The notes under the pieces: generated by a model
What the model saw: the letters and a program-made list of their open reading frames with translations, nothing else
Database searches by the model: none
Told to the model about the DNA's origin: nothing
Shown here: piece after piece, positions 45,201 to 54,305 of the stretch
Layout of the letters: every line of letters begins with the position of its first letter
Position numbering within the stretch: the stretch's first letter is position 1
Origin: Stomorhina lunata
Lineage: Eukaryota > Arthropoda > Insecta > Diptera > Rhiniidae
NCBI GenBank assembly: GCA_933228675.1
Contig: OW121744.1
Location: 62,413,928 to 62,477,927, forward strand
DNA: 64,000 nt
Direction: 5' to 3'
Program-made: the position numbers and the translations under genes

Positions 45201-46911
45201 ATATATAAATATTTTATAAGTATGTAAATTGCTTACATAAATTCTTCCCATTCTATTTGTGGTAAATAAATTCAAGTGGTTTAAATCGCTTATTTATTTC
45301 AATATTATATGGTGTTGACAGCACTAAATCTTTTATTGTCGCCAACAAAAATAGAAAATAGTTTAATTTTGGCTACAGCTACAACGGTGGTCGGTAGTCG
45401 TGTAGCCGTGTCGACTCTAAAAAATTTATTTCTATTTGAATGCATGTATTCTAATTTTGACAGGTTGTAGCCCGTAGCCTGCTGTTGTCTATGTGTTTAA
45501 TGCATTAGGCTATGTAAAACTTCTCTAACTAATGCATTTGCCATTCGGAGCCGGCGTTAAAACGTAGGTCCCTCCAATGAGTCTAAAAATAGAATGGGAT
45601 GCAGCTTATTTTCTGAGAGAAGTACCCCTTGTTCCAATTGGAAAAAAAACTAGTTAAAGAAACTATAACTAATAATAATATAATCAGGTATGTGATGGAA
45701 AACGATCGTTTTCAAATCGATCGATTTCAGATATATTTTTGAGATATATTTTTGAGATTTTCGGTTATTTCCCCAAAAAACTCAAACCAAATGAAAGATA
45801 AAATATCAGTCAAAAGGATTAAAGCCAAAATTTTCATTATTTTTGGGGGAAATAACCGAAAATTAGCTAAAAAATATGTCTGAAATCGATCGATTTCAAA
45901 ACGAAACTGTCCATCACATACCTGAATATTTAATTTATATAATATTTATATGTATAAAAAAATTTATTTATTCATACTGATTAGTACTGCAGATAGGTTA
46001 TTTGGTTTCAGATTTTTGCAATTCCAAATAATCTAAGTGACATAACATAAGCTGTGTTTGGGAAAACAAATTTTTTTCAACCGATATATATTTCTGGTTT
46101 AATTTTAATCTAATAATAATTTTATAACGTTTTTTCCTCTCCTGTAAACTTTTGAAAACTGTACATAGGTTATTTCGTCTTTTAGGTGACGATATGTATA
46201 CACAATTTTTGCTTATTTAAAGATATAAGATAAGATATCGCACTTGATCAACAATAGTGTATTAACTTAAAATTTTTTAAGTATTACGTTTCAACAAAAT
46301 ATTACCTCTTTCACATCGAAAAACATTTTTGAGACCATTTCCATGGCACCGACTATATTTATTTTAACAGTTTTTTGACACTACTGAAAAATTTTAAATT
46401 TTGAGAAAAATTTTAAATTTTGAGTTAATGCATTATAAGATGATCAAGTGCGATATGTGATGATTTGCATTCAAATTCACTAAAATCTGTTTCTGTAGGG
46501 GACTTGGATTTCAATTCCGGGAAATAAGTTCTATGGGATTACCAGAACTAATTACCGGATTTCGACAAATTTCAATAGCAAAGTTGCCAACATGCAATAA
46601 TTCTGTTATTTAGTTGTTTAACTTGAGCGATGATGAATCAGCTAGCAGTCAGTTTTCCCTTTTATATTTCCATTAACAAAACTTCAAAGTCCATTGAACG
46701 CTTATTTTTAATTTCAGTACGATATGAATTAATTCGAAAATTTTTATTTTTTCCACAAATTTCAAATACTTGCCTCCCAACGTGTATTATCCAAAACTAA
46801 AGGTTTTCCGCATTTGGTTATGGGTTGTTCCGTTTCCTTGGGCTCGGTGATAATCTCCGCTTTTGGCGGTTTGTCTTTTTTACTTTTGAATAATTTAACA
46901 ATTTTTGACAT
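33260..46911 (-). CDS. UBE2W: Ubiquitin-conjugating enzyme E2 W
   Basis: UBE2W attaches a first ubiquitin to protein N-termini. Exons on the minus strand are 46911-46774, 38438-38347, 33675-33341 and 33273-33260 (579 nt, 192 aa). Phases 0, 2 and 1 all fit. Exon 2 gives KRLQKELMSLIKEPPPGV. Exon 3 gives the UBC core with TLYEGEHFQLLF, the HPH motif used by UBE2W in place of HPN (122-124), and GHICLSILTEDWSP with catalytic Cys132. Exons 3-4 end in KWWYHDDSV, the disordered C-terminus typical of UBE2W. Exon 1 encodes a 46-residue basic, Pro/Lys/Glu-rich extension that the ~150 aa human protein lacks. Intron 1 (8.3 kb) uses a GC donor (GAG|GCAAGT), the only choice that keeps the frame; the other introns are GT-AG. 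Start ATG has A at -3. Confidence 0.94.
33919..33980. repeat. Hairpin in UBE2W intron 2
   Basis: CATGTACATTTAAGAGACG at 33919 is mirrored by CGTCTCTTAAATGTACCATG ending at 33980, with GTACAT/ATGTAC continuing the stem toward a short loop. A further partial unit (GACGTCTCTAAAATGTAG) follows. Confidence 0.65.
34380..35700 (-). mobile_element. RNase H-bearing non-LTR retrotransposon, decayed, minus strand
   Basis: The minus strand shows the end of an RT domain (AKYHLGVILDSKLSWILNTQ and RGAIGNTAWL at about 35580-35440). Then comes an RNase H domain with DIRFCIDSQAAIKSLS (about 34905), RASLNEMARHCNIELFWIPG and HNNVPGNSTADKLAKFGALL, and a C-terminal piece with SLPRHRLRNLISTLT. Frameshifts and an internal inverted segment (34912-34996) break it. 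RNase H after RT points to the I/LOA-like group. It faces the related copy at 36441-37410. Confidence 0.8.
34912..34996. repeat. Inverted duplication within the minus-strand retroelement
   Basis: GCAGTCAAATGGTTAAGATA followed by CCA is mirrored by TGGTATCTTAACCATTTGAC, and GCCATATA by TATATGGC further out, around a 14 nt spacer. It looks like a local template-switch rearrangement of the RNase H start. Confidence 0.7.
36130..36300 (+). mobile_element. mariner/Tc1-type transposase relic
   Basis: The plus strand contains MWFQQNGVTCHAVHATFDVL with a following degenerate part, which matches the FQQDGATCHTA motif of this superfamily with the catalytic Asp changed to Asn. Only about 40 codons remain. 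Confidence 0.6.
36441..37410 (+). mobile_element. 5'-truncated non-LTR retrotransposon with 12 bp target duplication
   Basis: TAACAGTCATGA at 36429-36440 is repeated at 37411-37422, marking a complete insertion. Inside, one frame of 266 codons (36484-37284) stays open. It has an RNase H domain (ILQAEISAIYRASKW, DIRFCTDSLAAIHSLSS, HSNVPGNIIADNLAKDGALL) and a C-terminal CCHC-like region (DYCRSCHNAEEEETISHFLC then HCPAL). The 3' end is a short CCTAACCTAACC tract before the target repeat. An RNase H-bearing I/LOA-like element is the best guess. The open frame suggests a young insertion. Confidence 0.85.
37605..37945. mobile_element. MITE with CAGSCATGTCACA ends
   Basis: CAGGCATGTCACAAATTCCG at the left is mirrored by GTGACATGGCTG at the right; inversion continues with AATTCC and CGAAATTG motifs. 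The 341 bp element is non-coding. CAG-type ends hint at hAT, but no clean 8 bp target repeat is visible. Confidence 0.55.
38856..39004. mobile_element. Short MITE with AGCCCAGTTCACAATC ends
   Basis: AGCCCAGTTCACAATC (38856-38871) is mirrored by GATTGTGAACTGGGTT (38989-39004). At 149 bp it is non-coding. It lies in UBE2W intron 1. Confidence 0.65.
39060..39640. mobile_element. Rearranged Tc1-like transposon relic
   Basis: The minus strand around 39290-39190 reads FLSDKTKMNRPGSDVREWCW then RKPGEDLQ, and later TMVWDFM (the SDExxF...GSDGR..WRKPGE pattern of Tc1). The plus strand at 39505-39580 reads QNNDLKNTAKLTQKWLNDNG, the QQDNDPKHTAKLT motif. The two parts have opposite orientation, so part of the element is inverted. 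AATTGTTGGTACGATGACT-type repeats at about 39097, 39139 and 39402 flank the inverted parts. Confidence 0.65.
39782..39860 (-). repeat. tRNA-like sequence (pseudogene or SINE head)
   Basis: The minus strand has a good A box (TGGCTTAGTTG), the D-loop-like GGTTAGCAC and a B box (GGTTCGATCC). The central part cannot fold into an anticodon arm of normal length. It is related in style, not in sequence, to the SINE family at 5292. Confidence 0.45.
39950..40270 (+). repeat. Degenerate direct repeats of a pol-III-like or unnamed element
   Basis: The unit GAGTCTTTTT...TTTTGATCACCAAACTGATT...CACACATTTTGC...TAGTCGCTT recurs imperfectly near 39960, 40040 and 40200, and a related unit occurs near 39600-39650. 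No coding frame is present. Confidence 0.4.
40730..40780. repeat. Hairpin in UBE2W intron 1
   Basis: TTCGTATACTCC is mirrored by GGAGTATACGAA around a TTTTCA loop. After a small bulge (AATTG), CATCTAAGAC pairs with GTCTTAGATG. Confidence 0.7.
42155..42340 (+). mobile_element. mariner/Tc1-type transposase relic
   Basis: Broken plus-strand frames give FQQRR (for FQQDG), LINFQVA (for FPGRV), and TPRSCDLMPLDYFFRAF (for PPRSCDLTPLDYFLWGY). It is followed directly by an RTE tail. Confidence 0.65.
42360..42535 (+). mobile_element. RTE-type retrotransposon C-terminal fragment
   Basis: Translation gives HVVRMNEDTPARKVFENYP, a stop, then the Arg/Lys-rich part and RLNDHVEANAWPTKLENMYT. This follows the GHVxRM...P.KV...G.RRRGRP..RW.D.V pattern at the end of RTE/CFDP2 polyproteins. 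Related pieces are at 904-1505 and 27787-27890. Confidence 0.6.
43233..44040. repeat. Element with short inverted ends and internal inverted copies
   Basis: TACATTAGGGTG at the left is mirrored by CGCCCTAATGTA at the right. Inside, a block TTCGTTATATCTT...GCATTTACAGTCGGATCTTAA at about 43525-43580 recurs inverted at about 43605-43665 and 43870-43935. It is non-coding and may be a composite MITE of the mariner type. Confidence 0.45.
44308..45643 (+). mobile_element. tRNA-derived SINE, copy B, split by a Harbinger-type insertion
   Basis: The head is complete: AACCGCCGTGGTATAGCAGG with A box TGGTATAGCAG (44317-44327) and B box GTTCGATCCC (44361-44370). The body runs to GAGTATTA at 44458, is interrupted for 1046 bp, and resumes at 45505 with TTAGGCTATGTAAAACTTCT to CCTTGTTCCAATTGGAA. 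Without the insertion the SINE is about 290 bp. It lies in UBE2W intron 1. Confidence 0.85.
44459..45504. mobile_element. Non-autonomous PIF/Harbinger-type element in a SINE
   Basis: The ends are 31 bp perfect inverted repeats: TGCATTAAACACATAGACAA... and its complement ...TTGTCTATGTGTTTAATGCA. TTA is present on both sides (44456-44458 and 45505-45507), while the other SINE copies have a single TTA at this point (GAGTATTAGGC). A 3 bp TTA target duplication is the PIF/Harbinger signature. The 1046 bp interior has no transposase frame. Confidence 0.88.
45685..45924. mobile_element. Palindromic MITE, family P, copy 3
   Basis: CAGGTATGTGATGGAAAACG at the left and CCATCACATACCTG at the right. The interior matches 29910-30139 closely, with an extra duplicated GATATATTTTTGA. 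Confidence 0.8.
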
Positions 46912-47611
46912 TTTGTTTTGTCTTTGTGATTTAGTTTTTAAAAATTAATTATTAACAAATTTAAATTTGATTTAAATTTTATTGTCCAAATATCAAATAT
47001 TAATTTAGGCTTGACATTTTATTTAGTCTTAAACAAAAAATTTCTATAATTTGAAAAAAAAAACTTTATTATTATTTTATTTTTTTAGACAATTTGTCTA
47101 AAAATGTGAAAATTTATATTTTTGAAATTAATGTCACTTTGCACAAATTGCGAGTTGTTTAATGTTTTACTTGCAGTTAGAGAATAAATTCTAAAATCTA
47201 TTTGTGTGAAAAAATAGAAACAAATGTGGTGTTAATTTTATTTATTATAGTTCTCAGGTTTGTACTCGTTTGTAGGAAAGCGGACTATTAACAAAAAAAA
47301 AATGTATTTGTTTTATTTATTTTTTTGTTTAATTGCGCTATCAAAAACAAAATATTTACTTTAATAAAAACCAAAGTAAAGTACAAAAAAATAAAAATAT
47401 TCAATATTTAGTAGAAACAACAGAAAATGCTTGAATTTCTTTTTTTTATATTTAAAATTGCTCATATTTCGACGAGTATTTAGTTATAAATTTATTGATT
47501 GTTTTGCAGAAAAGTAATTTCTCAGTGCGGAATAAATATGATAGATGGTAAACATAAACGAGGGATGTTTAATGAGTCTTAGGCAACAAAAAAAAAATAT
47601 CCTATATAAAT
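46912..47611. other. Upstream region of UBE2W, no gene seen
   Basis: AT-rich sequence that should hold the UBE2W promoter and 5' UTR. No clear TATA or initiator could be picked out against the A/T background. Confidence 0.4.
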
Positions 47612-47845
47612 TTATGGATCGATTGTGTTTTGCAACCAAATTTTAGTTGCTTCGCCTACTGTCAACACAACCAGAAAAAAAGTTGCATATGGCAACACAT
47701 GTCAGTTGCTTAAAGTGATCGAAAAAAGAGTGTAAAAAGAAAATACAAATATTTAAACTTTTGAAAATTAGTGCCGCTTTAAGATTTTTCGGATCAAAGT
47801 TTCCAGAACCTTGATATGGCACAACCTACGTTAATGCAATTTTTT
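47612..47845 (+). mobile_element. Harbinger-like fragment, family H2
   Basis: After a TTA, the sequence TGGATCGATTGTGTTTTGCA...TTTTAGTTGCTTCGCCTACT matches in inverse the end of the element at 53515-54036, through GGCAACAC(A/T)TGTCAGTTGCT to GCACAACCTACGTT. Confidence 0.5.
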
Positions 47846-49049
47846 TAACTAATAAAGATTTTTTAGTAGTTCTTTTTTTATAAACTATTTTATAGATAAC
47901 ATTTTAAGCTTTTATCAAGTTAAGGTTTTATTAAGATCTGTATAGTGGTTGTTAAGAAATTTAAGCTCAAAGTTCAATTTTTGATCTAATTTTCTTAATT
48001 CTTGTTTGTAATTCCTTTTCAAATCTGTCAACTCATTTTTGACTAACTCCCTCTTAACCGATTTGGCTCCAATTTGGTCCACAAGTCAATCTTGGATGTC
48101 AACACAATATTTTGTTATACTTAGGGTGTTCCCTATTTTATTGAGGTATTTTTTGCAATATATAACATGTAATAACACTTATGCCTTTTTGTTGTTTTTG
48201 AAGTCGAATATCTTTAAAACCGTAAGAGATAGGATATGCATGTCGGGGTGTTTTTTGTAGATCTTAACCTATGCATTTGCTATATATTATTATTCTTCAA
48301 ATCGATTTGAAAATGACAATTATATATTGTTTTAAGTGATTTAAGAGTCTGAGGTGCCCTACTTTGGGCGGCAGTGCAGCCCCAGTAAAATATATGCTTT
48401 CTAGGTTCAAAACTTAAGCTCCCCAACATTTCTGCTATATGCATATACAATTATTTTAATCCGCCCAACGGTTTAGAAGTTGGTGACTTATTTCTATTCA
48501 ATTATTCATCTTCAATTGGTATTTATGGCAGTCAATTGTTTCTAAAGTAATTTTACTAGCAATTTTAATAGAATTTTGTATGTAAAAATTTTGAGTATTT
48601 TCATTAAAATAAAAAAGTGTTCTACGGGTGGGTCCGGCAGGTGCAAAAGTATATATGTATATAGGATAAAAGAAAACACTTTTGCTCTACTTTGAATGAT
48701 TTTGATTTGTGTTCTTTTTTTGTCCTTTAAAAGTTATTTTACGAATATATGGTGGTTTCAAATTTATTACATAACACCCTAACTACAAATTATACAGGGT
48801 GCGCAAATACCATTTGTTAAAAACAACAGTCCAAAAAATCTAAGCCCATAATCAATAATAGTTTTTAAGAAATCGTAATTAATATAAAATCAAATATTGC
48901 AAATTTCTTTCTATTCTAAATTAACTAAAATTATTTGCCTTTAGTAGCATGCCACGCCTACTACAGCGAATATTTTGGCAAAACTTTTCGGTTACCTTAT
49001 TTTAAATTTGTTTCCTTGCTGATGGCATACAAATTTTGAGAATTTATGT
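47846..49049. other. No gene recognised
   Basis: AT-rich sequence. A mariner-like ACAGGGTGCGCAAATAC stretch at about 48795 could be one end of a decayed element; no partner was confirmed. Confidence 0.35.
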
Positions 49050-49413
49050 CAAAAAAAAAAAAAGGATTTGGCCAATGAAAATTGTTTCTGGTCCACCGTG
49101 CGTTGTTGATTATTGAGCTAAAACTTTAGATTGTCCAAAAAATTTAAAAATACAGAATAAAAATTATTTTATTTGAAAATAAAGTTTCTAGGCATTGTCG
49201 GATGTATAGAAGGCACACATGTGTTTATCATAGGACCATGGGTATATTTTTTTCCACTTAAAAAAAAAATGACAGCAACTTCAAACTGAAAACTAGAATT
49301 GCCATCTACAATGATTAATAATTGACAAGGCAACTGAGGTCGTTGCCATGCGAAATGTCTTTTTGGCAATTGGCAACACAATTAAAGTTGAGTTGTAATA
49401 CACAATCGAGCCA
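49050..49413 (+). mobile_element. Harbinger transposase fragment, family H2
   Basis: The plus frame at 49188-49242 reads LGIVGCIEGTHVFIIGPW, the GVIGCIDGTHVxIxxP motif of Harbinger transposases with the first catalytic Asp changed to Glu. The fragment ends with CACAATCGAGCCA followed by TTA, the same end as at 54036. Confidence 0.6.
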
Positions 49414-49955
49414 TTAAAATGTTGACAACACACAGTGGATTGGAACAAAAAAAATATATATAATAAATCTGTATCTTCTAAAGGAAGGATTGTAAAGGAG
49501 GACCCAAAGCTTTACAAATTTTTGATTTACGGTTCCCCTGTACTTTCACAGTGTGAATAATTGGGCGTCAAAGTAGACCACCTCAGAAGTAAAAAAGCAT
49601 TTGGACAGTGTAGCTCTTTCAATTGTTGCCTAATATGGTTGATTTTTTTTATATTTTGAAATGAGCTTGGAGAAACGAAAAAAACATGCTTACTTAAATA
49701 AAAACTGTTATGAGTTATAAGTTATTTAATTTCAAAAATAAAAAAACTAAGTTTTCTCTTCGACTTTTTTCAGTTTTTTTCAGATTGTGCATTCGATTTA
49801 AGCCGATAATTAAAATAAAAAAAAACGCTGATTACCAGGCAACATTTAAGGAAATAAAACTGTGAATAACGTTTTGTGTTGAGAAATTTCCAAACTATTT
49901 TCTTTGCTGATCAAAAAAATTGAATTTTTTTTCTCAAAACGATGCTATCAATTTT

Positions 49956-51431
49956 TATACCCACCATCAAAAAGAATGGGGGGTATATTGAGATTGTCAT
50001 TCCGTTTGTAATTTCCTTAATATTGGCTCAAAAGCCAAAAACGATATATATTCTGAATCCTTATGAAATTCTAAGACGATTGAGCGATGTCCGTCTGTCT
50101 GTCTGTTGAAATCACGATAACGCCTAAACGAAAGGAGATAGCTCACTGAAACTTAGTAAAAATATTCTTCATCTTTGAGAAAATTTTGGTATTGAAATTG
50201 GGCAGAATCGGTTCACATTTGACCATAGCTCCCGTATAACCTCGTCTAGGCTAATCGCTTATTTGTTAATAAATGACAAATTATAGCAGCTATGATGACA
50301 AAATTTGATATATAGAAGTTTTACATTAGCCCTAGACAGCGTGTAAAATTTCATTAAAATCGGTTCACATTTAGCCACAGCTCCCATACAAAAAACTTAC
50401 GAAAACAGCCTAAATTTCACCTAAAATACACTTAAATGCCAATAAATCTAAAAGTATAACAGATATAACCACTAAATTTGGCACAAGAAAGTCTTATGCC
50501 AATGCCAGCCAGTGTGCAAAATTTTGTCGCAATCGGTCACCATTTGACCTAGCTCCCATATAAAAAACTTACGAAAACACAAAAATTCAAAAAGAAAAGG
50601 GGATTTATGTCCGTCTGTCCGTCAGATAAAATCGTGATAGCTCCTTAACTACAAGAGCTAGTAAAATTAAATTAAGCACAAGGAAGTCTTATGTCAATGT
50701 CAGCCAGTGTGCAAAATTTTGTCACAATCGGTCACCATTTTACCATAGCTCCCATATGAAAAACTTATGGAAACACAAAAATACATAAAGAAAAGGTTGT
50801 TTATGTCCGTCAGATAAAAGCTCGATAGGGCCTTAACGAAAAGAGCTAGAGAGACAAAATTTTACAAAAGTATTTTGGATATCTTGAAAAAGATGTGTGT
50901 TGAAAATGGAAAAAATCGGTTCAAATTTAGTTAGAGCTCCCATATAACCCCGCCCCGGGAAACACATTAATGCAGATAAATTGAATACAATTGTAATAGC
51001 TATGACGATTAAATTTAAAATAGGGAAGTTTTATGCAATTTTTGGTCAGTTTATCAAATTTTATAGGAATCAGTCCATATTTGACTTTAGCTTTCATATA
51101 AAAAACACTCACGGAAACCAAAAATTTTAGCAAAGGCCAACTTATTAATGTAAAACTATACCCGGTTATGAGACCGAATTTTGATCAAAGTAAATACTGG
51201 GGAAACCACTAAAATATTTTTAAATGTTGAACTATAAAGCTACGGCAACCGAATTTAGTCCAAAGGTTTTACCAACAATACCAATTAGCTTAGAGATTTT
51301 TTCAGTATTGGTCCAGATTTTGAATTAGCTGCACCCTTGTAGATATATGAGATATATTTCTAAATTTAACACAACTTGATGGTGGGTATATAAGATTCGG
51401 CACAGCCGAATATAACACTCTTACTTGTTTT
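49956..51431. repeat. Long dispersed repeat with hairpin terminus
   Basis: TATACCCACCATCAA at 49956 is mirrored by TTGATGGTGGGTATA near 51376-51390. Just outside the right copy lies the hairpin TTCGGCACAGCCGAA (51396-51410) and then AACACTCTTACTTGT. The interior repeats phrases such as ATCGGTTCACATTTGACCAT, CAGCCAGTGTGCAAAATTTTG and GTCCGTCTGTC several times (period about 200-250 bp). It has no open frame. Similar ends occur at 60738 and 63326. Confidence 0.6.
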
Positions 51432-51610
51432 ACTTAGAAATTATGCATTCGCAGAGAATAGGGTTCTAGGATGATTTTAATCTAAATTTTAAGTCGGTAC
51501 AACATTCACCCTAAGTACAGTACTGAATTTTTGAAACACTCCTTTATACTTCCTTTTTGGTCAAACTGTAAATTTTAGAATATTGCAATATAGCAGAAAG
51601 TGAACGATAT

Positions 51611-51925
51611 GTACTGTGTGGCTGATGAAAGCTGCTACCAAAAAAATAACGTAAACAACTTTTTTTCTGTGTAACCAACCCATTTTGTATTTGTTTATTG
51701 TATTTGTTTTTGAACAGGACTGCTTTAGAGTCCGTAAAAATAACTTTTTGATAAGATGTCACCGAGGTTAGAGGCCATTTGAATTATTTTTTTTTTCAAA
51801 ACTTCATGATATACTTTAATAAAAATTTATTTTTTAAATGAATTAATAAAAAAATAAATTACATAAACTTTCCATAAAGTTATTTAAGTTTTTTAATGTA
51901 GCTTAATTCATCAGCCACCCTGTAC
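51611..51925. mobile_element. MITE with GTACWGKGTGGCTGATGAA ends
   Basis: GTACTGTGTGGCTGATGAA (51611-51629) is mirrored by TTCATCAGCCACCCTGTAC (51907-51925), with GCTAC/GTAGC continuing the inversion. The element is 315 bp and non-coding. Confidence 0.55.
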
Positions 51926-52289
51926 ACAATTACAAAGGAAACAAAAATTAACGCGATTTATAATTATATAAAATTAAAGTTTCAATTATTGTTTGATTGA
52001 AAACTTTTAGCACATACCTCGTACCAAATATAAAAGAATTTATGAACGTTTTTTTTTTTTACTAAATTAGAGGCAAAGGTAAATAAATATGATTTGATTA
52101 TTGTTATTTTATCTTATCTTTTTGCAAATGATACCAATTCCTATTTTGTCCATATTCTACAAAAACACAATTTATTTATTGTTTTCGTTTTTATTAAAAG
52201 CTCATAAAACTTAAGCCTTTTTAAAAGTACTTATACCGAGAGCTTATATTTAAAAGGTGCTATATCCAAAAATTAAATTTTAAAGAAGA

Positions 52290-52520
52290 GTGGAAAAACT
52301 GTTTGAATTGATTTTTGTCGTATTTAGTCACAAGGGTTTGTATGAAAGCTATTGCCAAATATGGACCAATTTCAATGAAATTTGGTATAGTGATTGCTGC
52401 TTTTTTGTGGCCAAAAACTCCATTCCGGGAAGTGAGATTTACGGGAGGTACCAGAAACAATGGACTGATTTTGACTTATTATAATAGCTACGATTCCACT
52501 GCCAAACAAATTACATCAAT
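52290..52520 (+). repeat. Dispersed repeat, family W, fragment
   Basis: TTTGTATGAAAGCTATTGCC, ATGGACCAATTTCAATGAAA, TTCCGGGAAGTGAG and GGGAGGTACC match the units at 63660-63790 (plus) and 57010-57130 (minus). The short open frames over it are not protein-like. Confidence 0.55.
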
Positions 52521-52659
52521 GGCTCGATTGTGTATTGCAACCATTGCTGTCATAAAATTTTCGAGAAAAATCGGCATTATCGGCAGCAAAATTTCAGAAA
52601 TCGGCAAAAGATCGGAATTGTCAAAAATATATTACAAATATGGCCGAATATTAAAACAA

Positions 52660-53050
52660 ATTCATTGAAAATTTTTCTATAAAACAAATTTTATATTGAA
52701 AGTTTTTCTAAAAGAAAAAAATTATATTGAAAATTACCCTATACTAAAATTTTCTATACAAAAAATTTTTTATTAAAAATTATTCTATAGAAAAAACCTT
52801 ATATTAAAAAAAAATTCTATTAAAAAAATTATATGGACAATTTTTCTATACAAAAAATTTTTTATGGAAAATATTTCTATTGAAAAAATCTTCTTTACAA
52901 AAAATTTATACAGGGAAATTTTCGATAGAAAAAATTTTGAATATAAACTTTTACTACAGAAAGAATTTTTAATTTAATATTTTACTATTAACAAAAATTT
53001 AAAAGATTTTTTTTTTGGTAAAAACATTTTATGTAAATTAAAAATTTTTC
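52660..53050. repeat. Degenerate tandem array of a self-complementary A/T unit
   Basis: About 12 imperfect units of roughly 30 bp of the type ATTGAAAATTTTTCTATAG then AAAAAATTT follow each other. The core TTTTCTATAGAAAA is palindromic, so each unit can fold on itself. Similar A/T units are common in fly genomes. Confidence 0.6.
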
Positions 53051-53125
53051 TACAGAAATAATTTTAAATGAAAAATTTTTAAAAAAGATTTTTCGAAAAT
53101 TTTGGGTCAAACATTTAATTAAAAT

Positions 53126-53332
53126 GCTTTACAATAGTGTATTGCACTAAGATCGCAATTTATTGCAATTATTTATTATTGTAATAAATAGTTTTTTGAT
53201 AAAACCAAAAAATGTTGGTGGGAAAACCTTTCTTCAAATAAGATATGTGTATTTTTTTCGCTCCAACTATTTATTACAATAATAAATAATTGTAATAAAT
53301 TGGGATCTTAGTGCAATACACTACAGTAACAT
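53126..53332. mobile_element. MITE, family Q, copy 2
   Basis: The left end TTTACAATAGTGTATTGCAC and right end GTGCAATACACTACAGTAA are inverted copies. The core AATAAATAGTTTTTTGATAA, then AACCAAAAAATGTTGGTGG, matches 13568-13741. The arms AATTTATTGCAATTATTTAT and its inverse can form a long stem. Confidence 0.7.
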
Positions 53333-53514
53333 TTTTCCATTTATGTCGTTCCCAAATTCTGATTCTGTGAATTTCTTCTATAGTTGCTTAACCACTGATT
53401 TGTCAGATATGTTAAAAAAAGCTATTAAAATTTTGAAGTTAACTTTGTTTCCGATATAGTCTCAGAAAACTCTCTTTACTATTTTTCAGGCCAAATATCG
53501 CCAAAATGGCGATA

Positions 53515-54036
53515 AAACGGCAAATCTGGCAAGCCTGATTGCAGAACCTTGTCTATTATAAATCATATTATAGATGGCAACAAGAATCAATTCCAGTCAA
53601 TTCCAGCCAGTTATAGGCGAATTGCTGTGAATTTTGTTTGTAAAAAAAGCGGAAAAAATATATTCCCATGGCCCCATGATAAGCACATATATACCATCTA
53701 TACAGCCGTCAAAGAGACAATCCAAGTTTTACAAATTTTTTGTATGACTTCCTTTAGAATATTCGACAACGTAGGTTGTGCTACAACAAGGTTGAAAACA
53801 TTCCCATGGAACTTCTAGGAACTTCGATCCAAAAAAGTTTTAAAGTGGCACTAATTTTAAGTTTAAATATTCATATTTTTCTTTATCACTTTTTTTTGAT
53901 TAAAATGGCTTTTTGCACAATTTTGGATAATTTTTAGCAACTGACAAGTGTTGCCATATACAATACCACTTTTTTACTAATTTTATTGCCAGTAGACGAA
54001 GCAACTAAAATGCGGTTGTAATACACAATCGAGCCA
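53515..54036 (-). mobile_element. Harbinger-like element remnant, family H2
   Basis: The minus strand at 53710-53667 reads DGCIDGIYVLIMGPWEY, related to GCIDGTHV with the first catalytic Asp kept. Downstream (minus) it matches 49245-49413. The other end (54036, TGGCTCGATTGTGTATTACA on the minus strand) matches 47615 and 49413. Most of the transposase is missing. Confidence 0.6.
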
Positions 54037-54305
54037 CAAATTATCTTTCGAATTGCGACCTGTACTTTGATTACAAGATTTTGGGGTCCAGCGAGACGGA
54101 CGGAAGGGCTGACATCGTTAAGTCGACTCAGGAATCAGTCTATTGGTATACTTAAGATGGGTCTAAGACCAATATTTCTATGCGTTACATACATTAGCAC
54201 AAACTTATAATACCCTTCCAGCTTATGGTAGTGAAGGGTAGAGCGGTTCGCATTCCATACAAAAAAAAGTTGTGTCAGATTTAGATTATTTTAAAACAAT
54301 TCCAA

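Noticed and set aside
49956..51431. Helitron
   Set aside because: A hairpin lies near one end, but the terminus is not CTRR, there is no 5' TC start, and mirrored ends are present; left as an unclassified repeat.
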